A stretch of 64,000 nt of DNA from positions 2,542,001 through 2,606,000 of the forward strand of contig OX044357.1 in the NCBI GenBank assembly GCA_943846675.1, given 5' to 3'. The translations under genes were made by a program, and so were the position numbers. Below are positions 17,930-27,168 of this stretch, in pieces; positions within the stretch are counted from its first letter, which is position 1, and each line of letters starts with the position of its first letter. Below the pieces are notes generated by a model that was not told where the DNA came from, did not search any database, and was given only the letters and a program-made list of their open reading frames with translations. The DNA is from UBA987 sp002292105. GTDB taxonomy: Bacteria > Bacteroidota > Bacteroidia > NS11-12g > UBA9320.

Positions 17930-19186
17930 TTAAGCCTGGAACTTTTTCATAATGAGCGATACATTATGCCCTCCGAAACCAAACGTATTGCTTAACGCGG
18001 CGTTAACTTCTCGTTTTTCAGCCTTATTAAATGTAAAATTCAGTTTTGGATCAAGTTGTTCATCGTCGGTAAAATGATTTATCGTCGGTGGAACTATACC
18101 TTTGGTAATGGCCATTATACAGGCTACCGCTTCAACAGCACCCGCTGCACCTAACAAGTGACCAGTCATAGATTTTGTTGAACTGATATTCAAGTTATAT
18201 GCATGGTCGCCAAATACACTTTGAATTGCCTTTGTTTCGGCAATATCACCTAGTGGCGTTGAGGTTCCGTGCACATTGACATAATCAATGTCTGAAATGT
18301 CCATTTCAGCATCTGCAAGTGCATAACGCATGGCGTTACTTGCACCTAGTCCATCTGGATGTGGTGCAGTAATATGATGCGCGTCAGCCGATAATCCGCC
18401 ACCACCTACTTCGCAATAAATGTGGGCTCCTCTTGCTTGAGCGTGTTCTAAAGTTTCCAATACAAGACCTGCCGCACCTTCACCTAGAACAAAGCCGTCT
18501 CTGTCATTATCAAAAGGACGACTTGCCGTTTTAGGATCGTCGTTACGTCCGCTTAAGGCTTTCATTGAATTGAACCCACCCATGGCAAGTTCATTGACAC
18601 AGGCTTCTGAACCACCTGTAATCATAACATCAGCTTTACCCATTCGTAAATAGGTAAATGCATCCATTATGGCATTGTTTGAAGAGGCGCACGCACTTAC
18701 CGTAGTAAAGTTTGGCCCTCTAAAATTATATTTCATTGAGATATAACCACTGGCTATATCCGAGATCATCATTGGAATAAAGAATGGACTAATACGCGGT
18801 GTACCATCACCCTCTATAAATGTTCTGGTCTCTGTTAATAGTGTATGTAAACCACCAATTCCTGAGCCCCAGATTACGCCAGCCCGATCTGGATCAACAG
18901 CACCTTCACCAGTTAGCTTCGCATCTTCCATCGCTTCTTGTGCAACAACCATTGCATAGTGCGTGTACGGGTCCATGCGTCGTGCTTCACGACGGTCCAA
19001 GAAATCCTCAACTTTAAAATCCTTTACCTCACAGGCAAAGCGAGTTTTAAATTTGTCCGGGTCGAAACGTGTAATAAAATCGGCACCACTAACACCCGCT
19101 GCAAGATTGTTCCAATATTCTTCTTTGGAATTCCCGATAGGTGTTAGTGCCCCGATACCAGTTACAACAACTCTTTTGAATTGCAT
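17930..19186 (-). CDS. fabF: Beta-ketoacyl-ACP synthase II
   Basis: 418 residues, full length. It condenses malonyl-ACP with acyl-ACP in fatty acid elongation. The active-site cysteine is Cys166 in VSACASSNNAIMDAF; the two histidines are in VNVHGTSTPLGD and MTGHLLGAAGAVE, the latter preceded by the conserved Lys (STKSM). The N-terminal VVVTGIGALTPIGNS and C-terminal NTFGFGGHNVSLIMKKF motifs are present. It sits nine bases downstream of acpP and seven upstream of rnc. Confidence 0.97.
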   Translation of the reverse strand: MQFKRVVVTGIGALTPIGNSKEEYWNNLAAGVSGADFITRFDPDKFKTRFACEVKDFKVEDFLDRREARRMDPYTHYAMVVAQEAMEDAKLTGEGAVDPDRAGVIWGSGIGGLHTLLTETRTFIEGDGTPRISPFFIPMMISDIASGYISMKYNFRGPNFTTVSACASSNNAIMDAFTYLRMGKADVMITGGSEACVNELAMGGFNSMKALSGRNDDPKTASRPFDNDRDGFVLGEGAAGLVLETLEHAQARGAHIYCEVGGGGLSADAHHITAPHPDGLGASNAMRYALADAEMDISDIDYVNVHGTSTPLGDIAETKAIQSVFGDHAYNLNISSTKSMTGHLLGAAGAVEAVACIMAITKGIVPPTINHFTDDEQLDPKLNFTFNKAEKREVNAALSNTFGFGGHNVSLIMKKFQA

Positions 19187-19195
19187 GCAACTAAA

Positions 19196-19432
19196 TTACT
19201 TTGTGTTTTCTTCGATGTAAGAAACAGCTTGTCCAACTGTTCCAATTTTTTCAGCTTGCTCATCAGGAATGGCGATATTGAATTCCTTTTCGAATTCCAT
19301 AATCAATTCCACTGTATCTAATGAATCAGCGCCTAAATCATTTGTAAAACTAGCTTCTAATGTAACTTCTGAGCTTTCAACACCGAGCTTGTCTACGATG
19401 ATGTCTGTTACTTTTGATGCAATTTCTGACAT
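19196..19432 (-). CDS. acpP: Acyl carrier protein
   Basis: 78 residues, acidic. The phosphopantetheine site is Ser37 in DLGADSLDTVELIMEFE. The four-helix pattern and the closing 'IGTVGQAVSYIEENTK' helix are intact. It is the first gene of acpP-fabF-rnc and is divergent from the IPExxxVDY gene, with 104 bases between. That gap holds no strong -7 element on this strand. Confidence 0.97.
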   Translation of the reverse strand: MSEIASKVTDIIVDKLGVESSEVTLEASFTNDLGADSLDTVELIMEFEKEFNIAIPDEQAEKIGTVGQAVSYIEENTK

Positions 19433-19510
19433 TGTTTTTACTTTTTAAGTCGTTAAGGGTGCAAAGAACATTTTTTTCATTAAAAAACACAAGTAAAATA
19501 TTATCCCGCT

Positions 19511-19518
19511 TAATTTTG
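19511..19518 (+). promoter_or_regulatory. -7 promoter element for the IPExxxVDY-pyk cluster
   Basis: TAATTTTG fits TAnnTTTG and lies 19 bases before the ATG at 19537, giving a short leader. The genes downstream to 22286 are closely spaced and could all be read from here. Confidence 0.55.
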
Positions 19519-19536
19519 ACAATTCTTTAAATTTTA

Positions 19537-19953
19537 ATGAAACGCCACTTTTTAAGGGAAACACAGGAGCATCCGAATCGGATTTATGGATTGGTATGTG
19601 CAAAACCTTTTACACAGATGGTATGGAATCTATCCGAAATGTTGGATATCCCCTTTGAAAGAGACATAGATATAACACTTAATAACAAAACTGAAACAAA
19701 GCGTTGGCCAAGATTTACCTATATAGATGAAGACATGAAAACCACATTTTCTGTAGTAAAAAATAAAGGAGTGGACAATATACTTGCCCCTGAATTACGA
19801 AACGTGGATGCTTTTCTGATAGAAACAAATCATTCCTTGACATTTCAGTTAAGTTTGGATAAAGTTTCTAAAACAAGTTTTATAGACTTTTGTTTTGAAG
19901 TAACACCTAAAATGATAAACGAAGAGACTGACCTATTACTCTATATAGATTAA
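19537..19953 (+). CDS. IPExxxVDY family protein
   Basis: 138 residues with no signal or membrane segment. This Bacteroidota-specific family is named for a central motif that appears here as APELRNVDAFLI. The family is regularly found between acpP and pyruvate kinase, exactly as here. The function is unknown. It starts 104 bases from acpP on the opposite strand and ends 14 bases before pyk. Confidence 0.8.
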   Translation: MKRHFLRETQEHPNRIYGLVCAKPFTQMVWNLSEMLDIPFERDIDITLNNKTETKRWPRFTYIDEDMKTTFSVVKNKGVDNILAPELRNVDAFLIETNHSLTFQLSLDKVSKTSFIDFCFEVTPKMINEETDLLLYID

Positions 19954-19967
19954 GGTCAGCACATATT

Positions 19968-21404
19968 ATGGCAACTGATTTAACATACAACAAGACCAAA
20001 ATAATAGCGACAATTGGTCCTGCAACCTCAGACAAGGATACTTTGCGCAAGCTAATCGAGTCTGGGATGGACGTGGTTCGGATAAACTTTTCTCATGGCA
20101 GCCACGAACAGCACCTTAAAGTAGTAACCAACATCAAACAACTAAACCTTGAAATGAACCGCAGTATTTCTATACTGGGTGACCTTCAAGGACCAAAACT
20201 TCGAATAGGTGAAGTCAAAGAAGGTACGTTCTTAAAGGAAGGTCATGAACTAACGATAACGACTACCGAATGTGTTGGAGATAGCGATCAGTTATATGTA
20301 AACTACCCTGCACTGCCTACCGACATAAAGGTCGGAGACCCTGTTCTTATCGATGATGGGAATATCTCTGTTGAGGTTATTGAGAAAGTTGACGACAAAA
20401 ACTTTAGAGTAAAAGTCATTTATGGTGGCCCAATTTCGTCTAAAAAAGGTTTTAACTTACCCAATACCGACATCAGTTTACCTAGTTTAACGCCTAAAGA
20501 TATTGTTGACTTAGAATTTGCGGTAAAACATTATTTCGACTGGATTGGCTTATCTTTTGTTCGTAAAGGTGCTGACGTAACAGACCTTAGAAAAAGAATA
20601 AATGATCTAAACGGCACAGCACGGATTATTGCCAAAGTAGAAAAACCTCAAGCCATCAGATACATCAAGTCTATAGTAAAAAAGGCGGATGCGGTTATGG
20701 TAGCGCGTGGTGACTTAGGTGTTGAAATGCCTCTGGAACAAGTTCCGATGCTACAGAAGAAAATTGTAAATCGTTGTCTTGACTTTTCAAAACCTGTAAT
20801 TATCGCTACCCAAATGATGGAAAGCATGATTAACAATGCCCGACCTACACGTGCAGAAGCTAGTGATGTGGCAAACGCCGTTATGGATGGAGCTGATGCG
20901 GTGATGTTAAGTGCTGAGACTTCTGTTGGAAAATACCCACTTGAAGCCGTTCAAGCGGTTCAGAAGATTGTTAAATCTACAGAAGACGGTTGGGACGACA
21001 TATACCACAAAGGAAAAAAGCCTTCAAAATCGTCTCCAACATTCCTGTCGGACCAGATTTGTTTTTCAGCTGTCCAAATTAGCGAACAAATACACGCTTC
21101 GGCAATCATTAGCATGACACAGTCTGGGTACACGGCTTTTAAAATAGCAAGTTATCGTCCTAAATGTCACATATTTATATTTACCAGTAACAAGTACATT
21201 TTTAGACTACTGAACTTAGTTTGGAATGTGCGTGTTTTCTATTATGACAGAATGGAAAGTACGGATCAAACCATGAACGATGTGCTTGACATTTTAAAGA
21301 CAGAGCAATTAATCGCAGAGGGTGATTTGGTTATTCATACGGCAAGTATGCCAATCTTAAGCAAGTCAAAAACAAATGCGTTAAAAATTAGTAGAGTTGA
21401 CTAA
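19968..21404 (+). CDS. pyk: Pyruvate kinase
   Basis: 478 residues. It converts phosphoenolpyruvate and ADP to pyruvate and ATP. Signatures in order: KIIATIGPATSD, VRINFSHGSHEQH, ILGDLQGPKLRIG, the B domain (about 70-170), DWIGLSFVRKGAD, the catalytic Lys in IIAKVEKPQAI, the metal site MVARGDLGVEMPLEQVPMLQK, and TQMMESMINNARPTRAEASDVANAVMDGADAVMLSAETS. The C-terminal effector domain is shorter and lacks a PEP-utiliser extension. Its stop overlaps the next start (TAATG). Confidence 0.97.
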   Translation: MATDLTYNKTKIIATIGPATSDKDTLRKLIESGMDVVRINFSHGSHEQHLKVVTNIKQLNLEMNRSISILGDLQGPKLRIGEVKEGTFLKEGHELTITTTECVGDSDQLYVNYPALPTDIKVGDPVLIDDGNISVEVIEKVDDKNFRVKVIYGGPISSKKGFNLPNTDISLPSLTPKDIVDLEFAVKHYFDWIGLSFVRKGADVTDLRKRINDLNGTARIIAKVEKPQAIRYIKSIVKKADAVMVARGDLGVEMPLEQVPMLQKKIVNRCLDFSKPVIIATQMMESMINNARPTRAEASDVANAVMDGADAVMLSAETSVGKYPLEAVQAVQKIVKSTEDGWDDIYHKGKKPSKSSPTFLSDQICFSAVQISEQIHASAIISMTQSGYTAFKIASYRPKCHIFIFTSNKYIFRLLNLVWNVRVFYYDRMESTDQTMNDVLDILKTEQLIAEGDLVIHTASMPILSKSKTNALKISRVD

Positions 21405-21913
21405 TGGATGAAATTGTAAATAAAGTTGCGAATAGCCCACTAATTACCTTCAACCTAGAAGAGTACTATGACCAATCTGAGGTTGCGGAATTCGACATGA
21501 AGGACCATCTCTTTCAAGGCCTTATTTTAAGGGAAAAAGACTTCAGGTTGTTTATCAAAGAATGTGATTGGTCGACTTACCAAGATAAGAATGTTGCCTT
21601 GTTTTGCAGTGCTGATGCCATTGTACCAACATGGGCATACATGTTGGTTGCCAATAAACTTGCAGGCATTGCCAACCACGTTCATTACGGTAATGCAACC
21701 GACATGCAACAGGCAATAATCCTTGACAAACTAAACGACATTGACATCGAATCATATAGAGACAAGATGATTGTGGTTAAAGGTTGCAGTGATTTAGATG
21801 TGCCGATTGGCGCCTATGTAGCCATCACAGAGAAGTTTACACCAGTAGTTAAAAGCATCATGTTTGGAGAACCGTGTAGCACGGTGCCAATTTACAAAAA
21901 GAAACGTGTCTAA
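21404..21913 (+). CDS. DUF2480 family protein
   Basis: 169 residues, soluble. It has the Bacteroidota DUF2480 pattern: NKVANSPLITFNLEEYY near the start, FDMKDHLFQGLILREKDFRLFIKECDWSTYQDKNVALFCSADAIVPTWAYMLVANKL in the middle, and VKGCSDLDVPIGAYVAITEKFTPVVKSIMFGEPCSTVPIYKK at the end. No function is known. Conserved Cys residues (FCSAD, GCSD, PCST) could bind metal. It overlaps pyk by one base and DUF423 by eight. Confidence 0.85.
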   Translation: MDEIVNKVANSPLITFNLEEYYDQSEVAEFDMKDHLFQGLILREKDFRLFIKECDWSTYQDKNVALFCSADAIVPTWAYMLVANKLAGIANHVHYGNATDMQQAIILDKLNDIDIESYRDKMIVVKGCSDLDVPIGAYVAITEKFTPVVKSIMFGEPCSTVPIYKKKRV

Positions 21914-22286
21914 ACAGGCCAGAACATTCTTAACCATTGGAGCAATCCTTGGCGCAATAAGCGTTGCAGTTGGTGCATTCGGAGCCCATGGACTAAATGA
22001 CTTTTTGGAAGAAGCTGGCCGTATCGATACCTTTAAGACTGCCGTGAATTATTTGTGGTATCACACATTTGCGGTCTTGTTGGTTGGTTTAATATCCATG
22101 CACAAACCGTCAAAACTCATTCACCTCGCTGGATATTTATTTCTGCTCGGTATTCTTCTTTTTTCTGGATCACTCTTTCTCCTTATAAAAACGAGCAACC
22201 CTAGCTTGGGTGCTGTTACCCCTTTTGGGGGTTTAATGTTTATTGTTGGGTGGGTGTTGCTAGCGGTTGGTATTTTTAAAAGATAG
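21906..22286 (+). CDS. DUF423 small membrane protein (YgdD-like)
   Basis: 126 residues with four predicted helices. The signature IGAILGAISVAVGAFGAHGLNDFL lies in the first, and YHTFAVLLVGLIS and GAVTPFGGLMFIVGWVLLAVGIF follow. I chose the GTG at 21906, which shares bases with the DUF2480 stop (GTGTCTAA); a TTG at 21864 would add 14 residues foreign to the family. E. coli YgdD has the same size and layout. Role unknown. Confidence 0.85.
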   Translation: MSKQARTFLTIGAILGAISVAVGAFGAHGLNDFLEEAGRIDTFKTAVNYLWYHTFAVLLVGLISMHKPSKLIHLAGYLFLLGILLFSGSLFLLIKTSNPSLGAVTPFGGLMFIVGWVLLAVGIFKR

Positions 22287-22309
22287 CCTATAATCCTACA
22301 ACGCAGGAT

Positions 22310-22660
22310 AAACGTAAGAAACCTGACCGTCCGCAGGCAAGAGCCCTATCTCTTTGACTTCAGTCTCATAGTCCCGTAGGGCTTAGCAGCCCTATAACCC
22401 GCTCATACTTTTTGAGCGCAAAAAGTAGGCAAAAACGCTCTCCAGAAATATGCTCCCTCTCTTTCGTCTGCCAAGAAAATCTAAAAAAAGAGTTCAGCCA
22501 AACGACTGAAAATCCAAGCACTTTTATTGATTTTCTACGGCATCCTCAATTCACCCCGTCGCTTACCCGCATTTCTGTTGGGCCAACACGCTTTAAATAA
22601 TGCTTGATTTACGACGACCTTTGAAATTCACTCCAGTGGGCGGATGCATGAATTTAACAT
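22310..22660. repeat. Interspersed intergenic repeat, diverged copy R3
   Basis: The 439-base gap between the convergent DUF423 and TamB genes holds a diverged relative of R1 and R2. The hairpin AGGGCttagcaGCCCT lies near 22378, followed by CTATAACCCGCTCATAC, a run aligning with the arm of R1, and AATATGCTCCCT at about 22447, which is identical in all copies. Further right, CGACCTTTGAAATTC near 22613 and CCAGTGGGCGGATG near 22633 match R1 at about 613 and 760. ORFs here are repeat translations. Confidence 0.6.
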
Positions 22661-22706
22661 TAGTGACTTTCCGCTATCCGCTGTCAACTATCAATTGTTA
22701 ATTACT

Positions 22707-22734
22707 AATTGCTATTTGTCAATTGCTATTTGCC
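22707..22734. repeat. 14-base tandem duplication at the TamB 3' end
   Basis: AATTGCTATTTGTC is followed at once by AATTGCTATTTGCC. The second unit runs into the TamB stop codon region. Looser TCAATTGTTAATTACTAATTG copies lie just upstream, giving an AATTG-rich stretch from about 22686. Confidence 0.7.
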
Positions 22735-25700
22735 TTTCTTCTTCCGAAGCCGTATCCGATCAAACTGCTTTCGGAAATAGAATCCAACTCCCGTCGTGGT
22801 CACATTGGTTACATCACCTAACGTAGGATCACTGGCTCTTTTGTGATAAGCCTTCAGTTTGAGTGTGCCATCCTTTTTCACTTTATAGACCAAATCCAGA
22901 TTATAGGGATCTTTAGCCGCACTGGAATTTGCGTTGTATTCAACGGCCAACTCTATACGCTCATTCATCAACTTTCTTCGTGCAGATACAATGAGTTCTG
23001 CCCGTTCTTGGTCGGTGATTCCGCTACGGGTTTTGTAGTCGACCCCTAGTTCTAAGTTTTTATCGTACTCGCTGATCCAATTATTGACTTGATTCGAAAG
23101 AAACGTCCCAACACTGGCGCTGACGATGTCTCTATAGTCGTTTGAGGAAGACAACCCTATCCCAAAATTTGACGCTGGCGAAAAGGAGCCAAACGTGATT
23201 AGCGAAAACACCTGCCGATTCATCTCATCAGGGTCGGCTTCAATTTTTTTCACTAAAGAGTTAAACTCTGTAAACGTGTTTGACGTGATATCTGGGAACT
23301 CCCAATCAAATGAGATATCTGGATTAAACAATTCTCCTTTCAACTTCAACAATACATTCATCTTGATTTGTGTATTATACGCCTCTTCGTTACCGTCCAC
23401 TAAGCCAATCATGAGGTCTAAAGGATTGGCTCTATTTCTTGCCACTGCAGCTGCAAGATCAATTTTCGCATTGTATGGGTCCCCATTCCACACGACTTGG
23501 CCGCCTGGCCTGATATCAAATTTCTCGCTGACTAACGTTGGCGATGAAAAAGGATAAATACCCTTAGTGATTTCAAAAACACCATACATAAATAAATCCT
23601 CACCTGACGCATATTGAATTTTTACGTTCCCGAATCCACTTCCTGTAATTTTATCGTCTAATACTTCATCAAACAACAAGATAAACTCCGCATCCTCGGT
23701 TAAATCTATTTCTAACAACATGCTAATCTTTTGGTCACTTTCAATTTCTTGTTCTGACTTGACTGCTGAAGTATCATCCTCGTGCTTCTTAAATGTTATG
23801 TAATCCTCGTAGGCATTGTCCGAATCATCATAAATAGGAATGGTGAGTGTAGAACCACGATTCGTTTTGGCTTTTATACTGATTACTAAATCCTCCACTG
23901 GCCCTTTAAAATCTGCTCTTCCGGTGGCAAACCCAGTGCCATAGAATACTTCATTTTGTGCTTTTGTTGTATTCAGCACCATGATGTTGTTGGCTTCTGT
24001 CACCGCGACATTCATAACCATATCCGCAAAAAAATCATGTTTTATTTGACCACGAACCTTTGCCGTATTACCAAGTTCATCTCTAACAACCAAGCCTCTA
24101 AAATCAATTGACTTGTTAGACAAACCGATTTTATCGTCAACAAAATAACGGGTATTCAAGTAGTCAACAACGATGCTAACTTCATGTGTTTCAATAACGC
24201 CTTTAAATTGGGGATCTTCAAATGTGCCCAATAGTCGAATATTTCCTGACGCGGTCCCATTAAATTCGGAAGCCAAGTCTTTAAATATAGGTTCTAGTGG
24301 CTTTATCGCTGCGTCATTGGCCGTTACAATCATGTCCAAACGTCCGTCTTCCTTCGAAAGGTCCAATGTCCCTTTTGCACTTACGTCTTTCAGCAACCCT
24401 TGTTTAACAGTTGCTTCCACATACATTTTTAACGGGTTTTCTTTGGAACTTGTTTCTATTTCAAAATTCCCAAGGGTATCGCCATTCACGGCAAGGTTTT
24501 CTATTTCAATATTTCCTTGAATTACAGGCCTACTCATGGCTTGATAAATACTTATTGAATCATCAGACACTCCACCAAGTTCTAATTCCCATTGTTTCAA
24601 TAAGGGATTAAAACTGCTTAAGTCAAGACGTTTAGTATTAATGACCACATGATGGTTCGGCACGTCATCAACAATACCGTTTACGTATAATTTCTGGTTG
24701 CCGTGGGTCAACGACAAGTTGGTTAATTCAAGCCCATTCCGTGAATACATAGCATGGTTGTCGTTATTGAATCGCCAAGGTTTTTGATCTAGATATAGTT
24801 TCGACTCTTCGAGTTGCAACATGATTGAGTCGTTTTGAAAGGTTAAATTTCCAAATGACCGCAATGCAAGTACATCCGTCGTGTCTGCAAAATCCAATAA
24901 AAATTCGAGGTAGTTTGGTAGAATACTCATATTCAGCACCAGGTTGTCCGTCACGGTATCTCCTCCATTTTGAACCAGTGTTTTGACATCAGAACTTAAG
25001 TTGAGTAGTTGATGCGGACGCTTGCGCACGACCAAATCATTGTCGACCAATCGATATTGACCATACTCCAAATAATCAAACAACGCCCTTGATTCTAAAC
25101 TTTCTTCCTCTGTATTGTAACTAATGACCACCTTGCCATTACCCAGTTTCATTGGATAAGGCGTCCAATAATCAATCAGTTCATTGGCTGTGATTTGAAA
25201 TGCGGCGTTGGCTATAATCTTGTCTTTTAACTCAACAGAATCATAAAAATCTGGAAACAGCGTATGTAAGAAATCCGTATACACGACGCCAATGTTTTTC
25301 AGACTAAACTCTCCTGACAAATTCCCATTAAGGTAATCCGAAACCACCGTCAGACTTCGTGACGAATTTGTAATGGCACTGCGCACTTCAAGGTTTTTTA
25401 GGTTTAATTCTTGATTATCCCGTTTTACCTGAATGTTTTGCAGATTGGCATAGCCTTGCATATTATCCGGATCATTTCCGCGCAGTTGAATATCCATTTT
25501 CGCGGCGATCTTGGTGTCTATGGTGTCTAGCCCTAGTGCCTTCAGGTCTATGTTCCCGATATCAGCAGTAAAATCAAACTTAGGCAGTGCGCTTTTAAAA
25601 TCTATTCTCCCATTAAACACAAATTCCAACTTCTCGTCATTCAGCCACGCTTTACCATCAAAATTCTGGTCGGTGTACAAACCGTTTGCTTTAATATCGG

Positions 25701-27135
25701 ATATGCGTTTCCCATTGTATTCAACAAAATTAATTTGGCTTTTAAAACGCGTTCTAAGATTATCAAACGTCAAACCATAACCCTCTTCCAAATCAAAATT
25801 GAAACTGGTCAAGCCCAACTGTTCATCTCCTAAAAACCCGCCTACATCAAAATCAGTCGCCTGAAGATTGCCAAAGTATCGTGCTGCGTCATCCTGTAAA
25901 AGTTTAAAATTTATGCGAGAATTGAGTTTCCCCAAGCTAGACAGTAGCACGCCATCCGCAGCGAAGTCAGAATAAAATCCGGTTAAATGTCCTGTAAAAT
26001 TGAATTCATCAAATCGTTTGACTTTTTCTTGAAGATCCAAGTTCAATATCCGCTCAACTTCACTTGTATTTGAAACCAGTTTATTCAATTTCAATTTGAT
26101 AAACGAGCTTCTCCAGTCTGGCAGGCCATTTAAATCCACGTCTCCTACCAGCCTTGTATTGTTCCCTAAGCCAATATCAAAATCATCGATTTTAAAATTT
26201 CTAATTGTCCCCTGCGCATCCCCGGTCACGGTGGCAATGTTGTGTGCATATGGTAATAAGTTGTAAGAGAAATAGGCTAAATCTTCGGTATTAATCTCCG
26301 CCCTATCCAAATGAGATGTAATCTGCACATCGTCAATAAACTGTTTAAAGTCTCCAAAACTTGTGTATTCAAAAGCGATAAAATCTTGAATCGTTGATCT
26401 GTTCGTTTTGAATTGTAAATCGCGGTACTCCATTCCTCGAGAATGAATCTTCGCCTTACACACCATTCGTTTGACAGCCAATCCATGCTTCTCAACAGTC
26501 GACAGCGACTTAATTTTAAAATCTAGGGAATCCCCTATTAAATAAAAATCTTTGAATGATCCGTTAATCTGATTAAAAGTAAAATCATTTTCGTCAAACT
26601 TCCGATCTTGTGGGGGAGCGATTCCTTCAAGTCTATACCTAAACGACCCGTCTTCCATATTTAATGCCTTAAACAAAACATTCCAGACCTTTCCTGTAGG
26701 GGTTTGCTTGCGACTTAGGTCTACCAAAAATTGGTAGTTCATTTCTGTTTCGCCTCGTCGTTGAATAAAGTTTACAATCGGTCTTTTAAGCATCACATCA
26801 CCTAACTTCATTTGCTGCGTGGATCGGCTAAACTGATGCACCTTGAATCGGACTTGTTCTATAAAAAACATCGAATCTGCATGTTTGTCTCGCACTAAAA
26901 CGTCATGTAGAACTACTTGGCCGTTCCAACTGAAATTCACAGACTTGATTTTCACTTCCGTTTCTATAGATTTTGACACGGAATAACTGACCTCATTCAC
27001 TATGGCCGTTTGAATAGCAGGAATACTTACTAAAACAGACACAACAAGCACTAACAAGACGAGTATTATCAACGTCCGCAGTCCAAATTTTGCTATTTTT
27101 GAAAAAACCTTTTTCAACAATTCGAAATTAGTCAA
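22726..27135 (-). CDS. tamB: TamB-like translocation/assembly module protein (DUF490)
   Basis: 1469 residues from a TTG at 27135 (MTNFELLKKVFSKIAKFGLRTLIILVLLVLVVSV). One N-terminal membrane anchor (about 18-38) is followed by a very long beta-rich body with no other membrane segments, as in TamB/AsmA-type bridges that span the periplasm and carry lipids or outer-membrane proteins. The C-terminal DUF490 core is recognisable: YASGEDLFMYGVFEITKGIYPFSSPTLVSEKFDIRPGGQVVWNGDPYNAKIDLAAAVARNRANPLDLM, then SLITFGSFSP and LSNQVNNWISEY. It ends with a strongly basic tail (RLRKKKGK). A longer reading to 27387 would cover the start of tsaD. No BamA/TamA gene is adjacent. Confidence 0.85.
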   Translation of the reverse strand: MTNFELLKKVFSKIAKFGLRTLIILVLLVLVVSVLVSIPAIQTAIVNEVSYSVSKSIETEVKIKSVNFSWNGQVVLHDVLVRDKHADSMFFIEQVRFKVHQFSRSTQQMKLGDVMLKRPIVNFIQRRGETEMNYQFLVDLSRKQTPTGKVWNVLFKALNMEDGSFRYRLEGIAPPQDRKFDENDFTFNQINGSFKDFYLIGDSLDFKIKSLSTVEKHGLAVKRMVCKAKIHSRGMEYRDLQFKTNRSTIQDFIAFEYTSFGDFKQFIDDVQITSHLDRAEINTEDLAYFSYNLLPYAHNIATVTGDAQGTIRNFKIDDFDIGLGNNTRLVGDVDLNGLPDWRSSFIKLKLNKLVSNTSEVERILNLDLQEKVKRFDEFNFTGHLTGFYSDFAADGVLLSSLGKLNSRINFKLLQDDAARYFGNLQATDFDVGGFLGDEQLGLTSFNFDLEEGYGLTFDNLRTRFKSQINFVEYNGKRISDIKANGLYTDQNFDGKAWLNDEKLEFVFNGRIDFKSALPKFDFTADIGNIDLKALGLDTIDTKIAAKMDIQLRGNDPDNMQGYANLQNIQVKRDNQELNLKNLEVRSAITNSSRSLTVVSDYLNGNLSGEFSLKNIGVVYTDFLHTLFPDFYDSVELKDKIIANAAFQITANELIDYWTPYPMKLGNGKVVISYNTEEESLESRALFDYLEYGQYRLVDNDLVVRKRPHQLLNLSSDVKTLVQNGGDTVTDNLVLNMSILPNYLEFLLDFADTTDVLALRSFGNLTFQNDSIMLQLEESKLYLDQKPWRFNNDNHAMYSRNGLELTNLSLTHGNQKLYVNGIVDDVPNHHVVINTKRLDLSSFNPLLKQWELELGGVSDDSISIYQAMSRPVIQGNIEIENLAVNGDTLGNFEIETSSKENPLKMYVEATVKQGLLKDVSAKGTLDLSKEDGRLDMIVTANDAAIKPLEPIFKDLASEFNGTASGNIRLLGTFEDPQFKGVIETHEVSIVVDYLNTRYFVDDKIGLSNKSIDFRGLVVRDELGNTAKVRGQIKHDFFADMVMNVAVTEANNIMVLNTTKAQNEVFYGTGFATGRADFKGPVEDLVISIKAKTNRGSTLTIPIYDDSDNAYEDYITFKKHEDDTSAVKSEQEIESDQKISMLLEIDLTEDAEFILLFDEVLDDKITGSGFGNVKIQYASGEDLFMYGVFEITKGIYPFSSPTLVSEKFDIRPGGQVVWNGDPYNAKIDLAAAVARNRANPLDLMIGLVDGNEEAYNTQIKMNVLLKLKGELFNPDISFDWEFPDITSNTFTEFNSLVKKIEADPDEMNRQVFSLITFGSFSPASNFGIGLSSSNDYRDIVSASVGTFLSNQVNNWISEYDKNLELGVDYKTRSGITDQERAELIVSARRKLMNERIELAVEYNANSSAAKDPYNLDLVYKVKKDGTLKLKAYHKRASDPTLGDVTNVTTTGVGFYFRKQFDRIRLRKKKGK

Positions 27136-27168
27136 ACTCCCGTCAAATCGAGTATTAATCAACCCGTA

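Noticed and set aside
22287..22725. Short frames of about 60 codons between DUF423 and TamB
   Set aside because: They translate the diverged repeat R3 and AATTG-rich DNA, with no family match or start signal.
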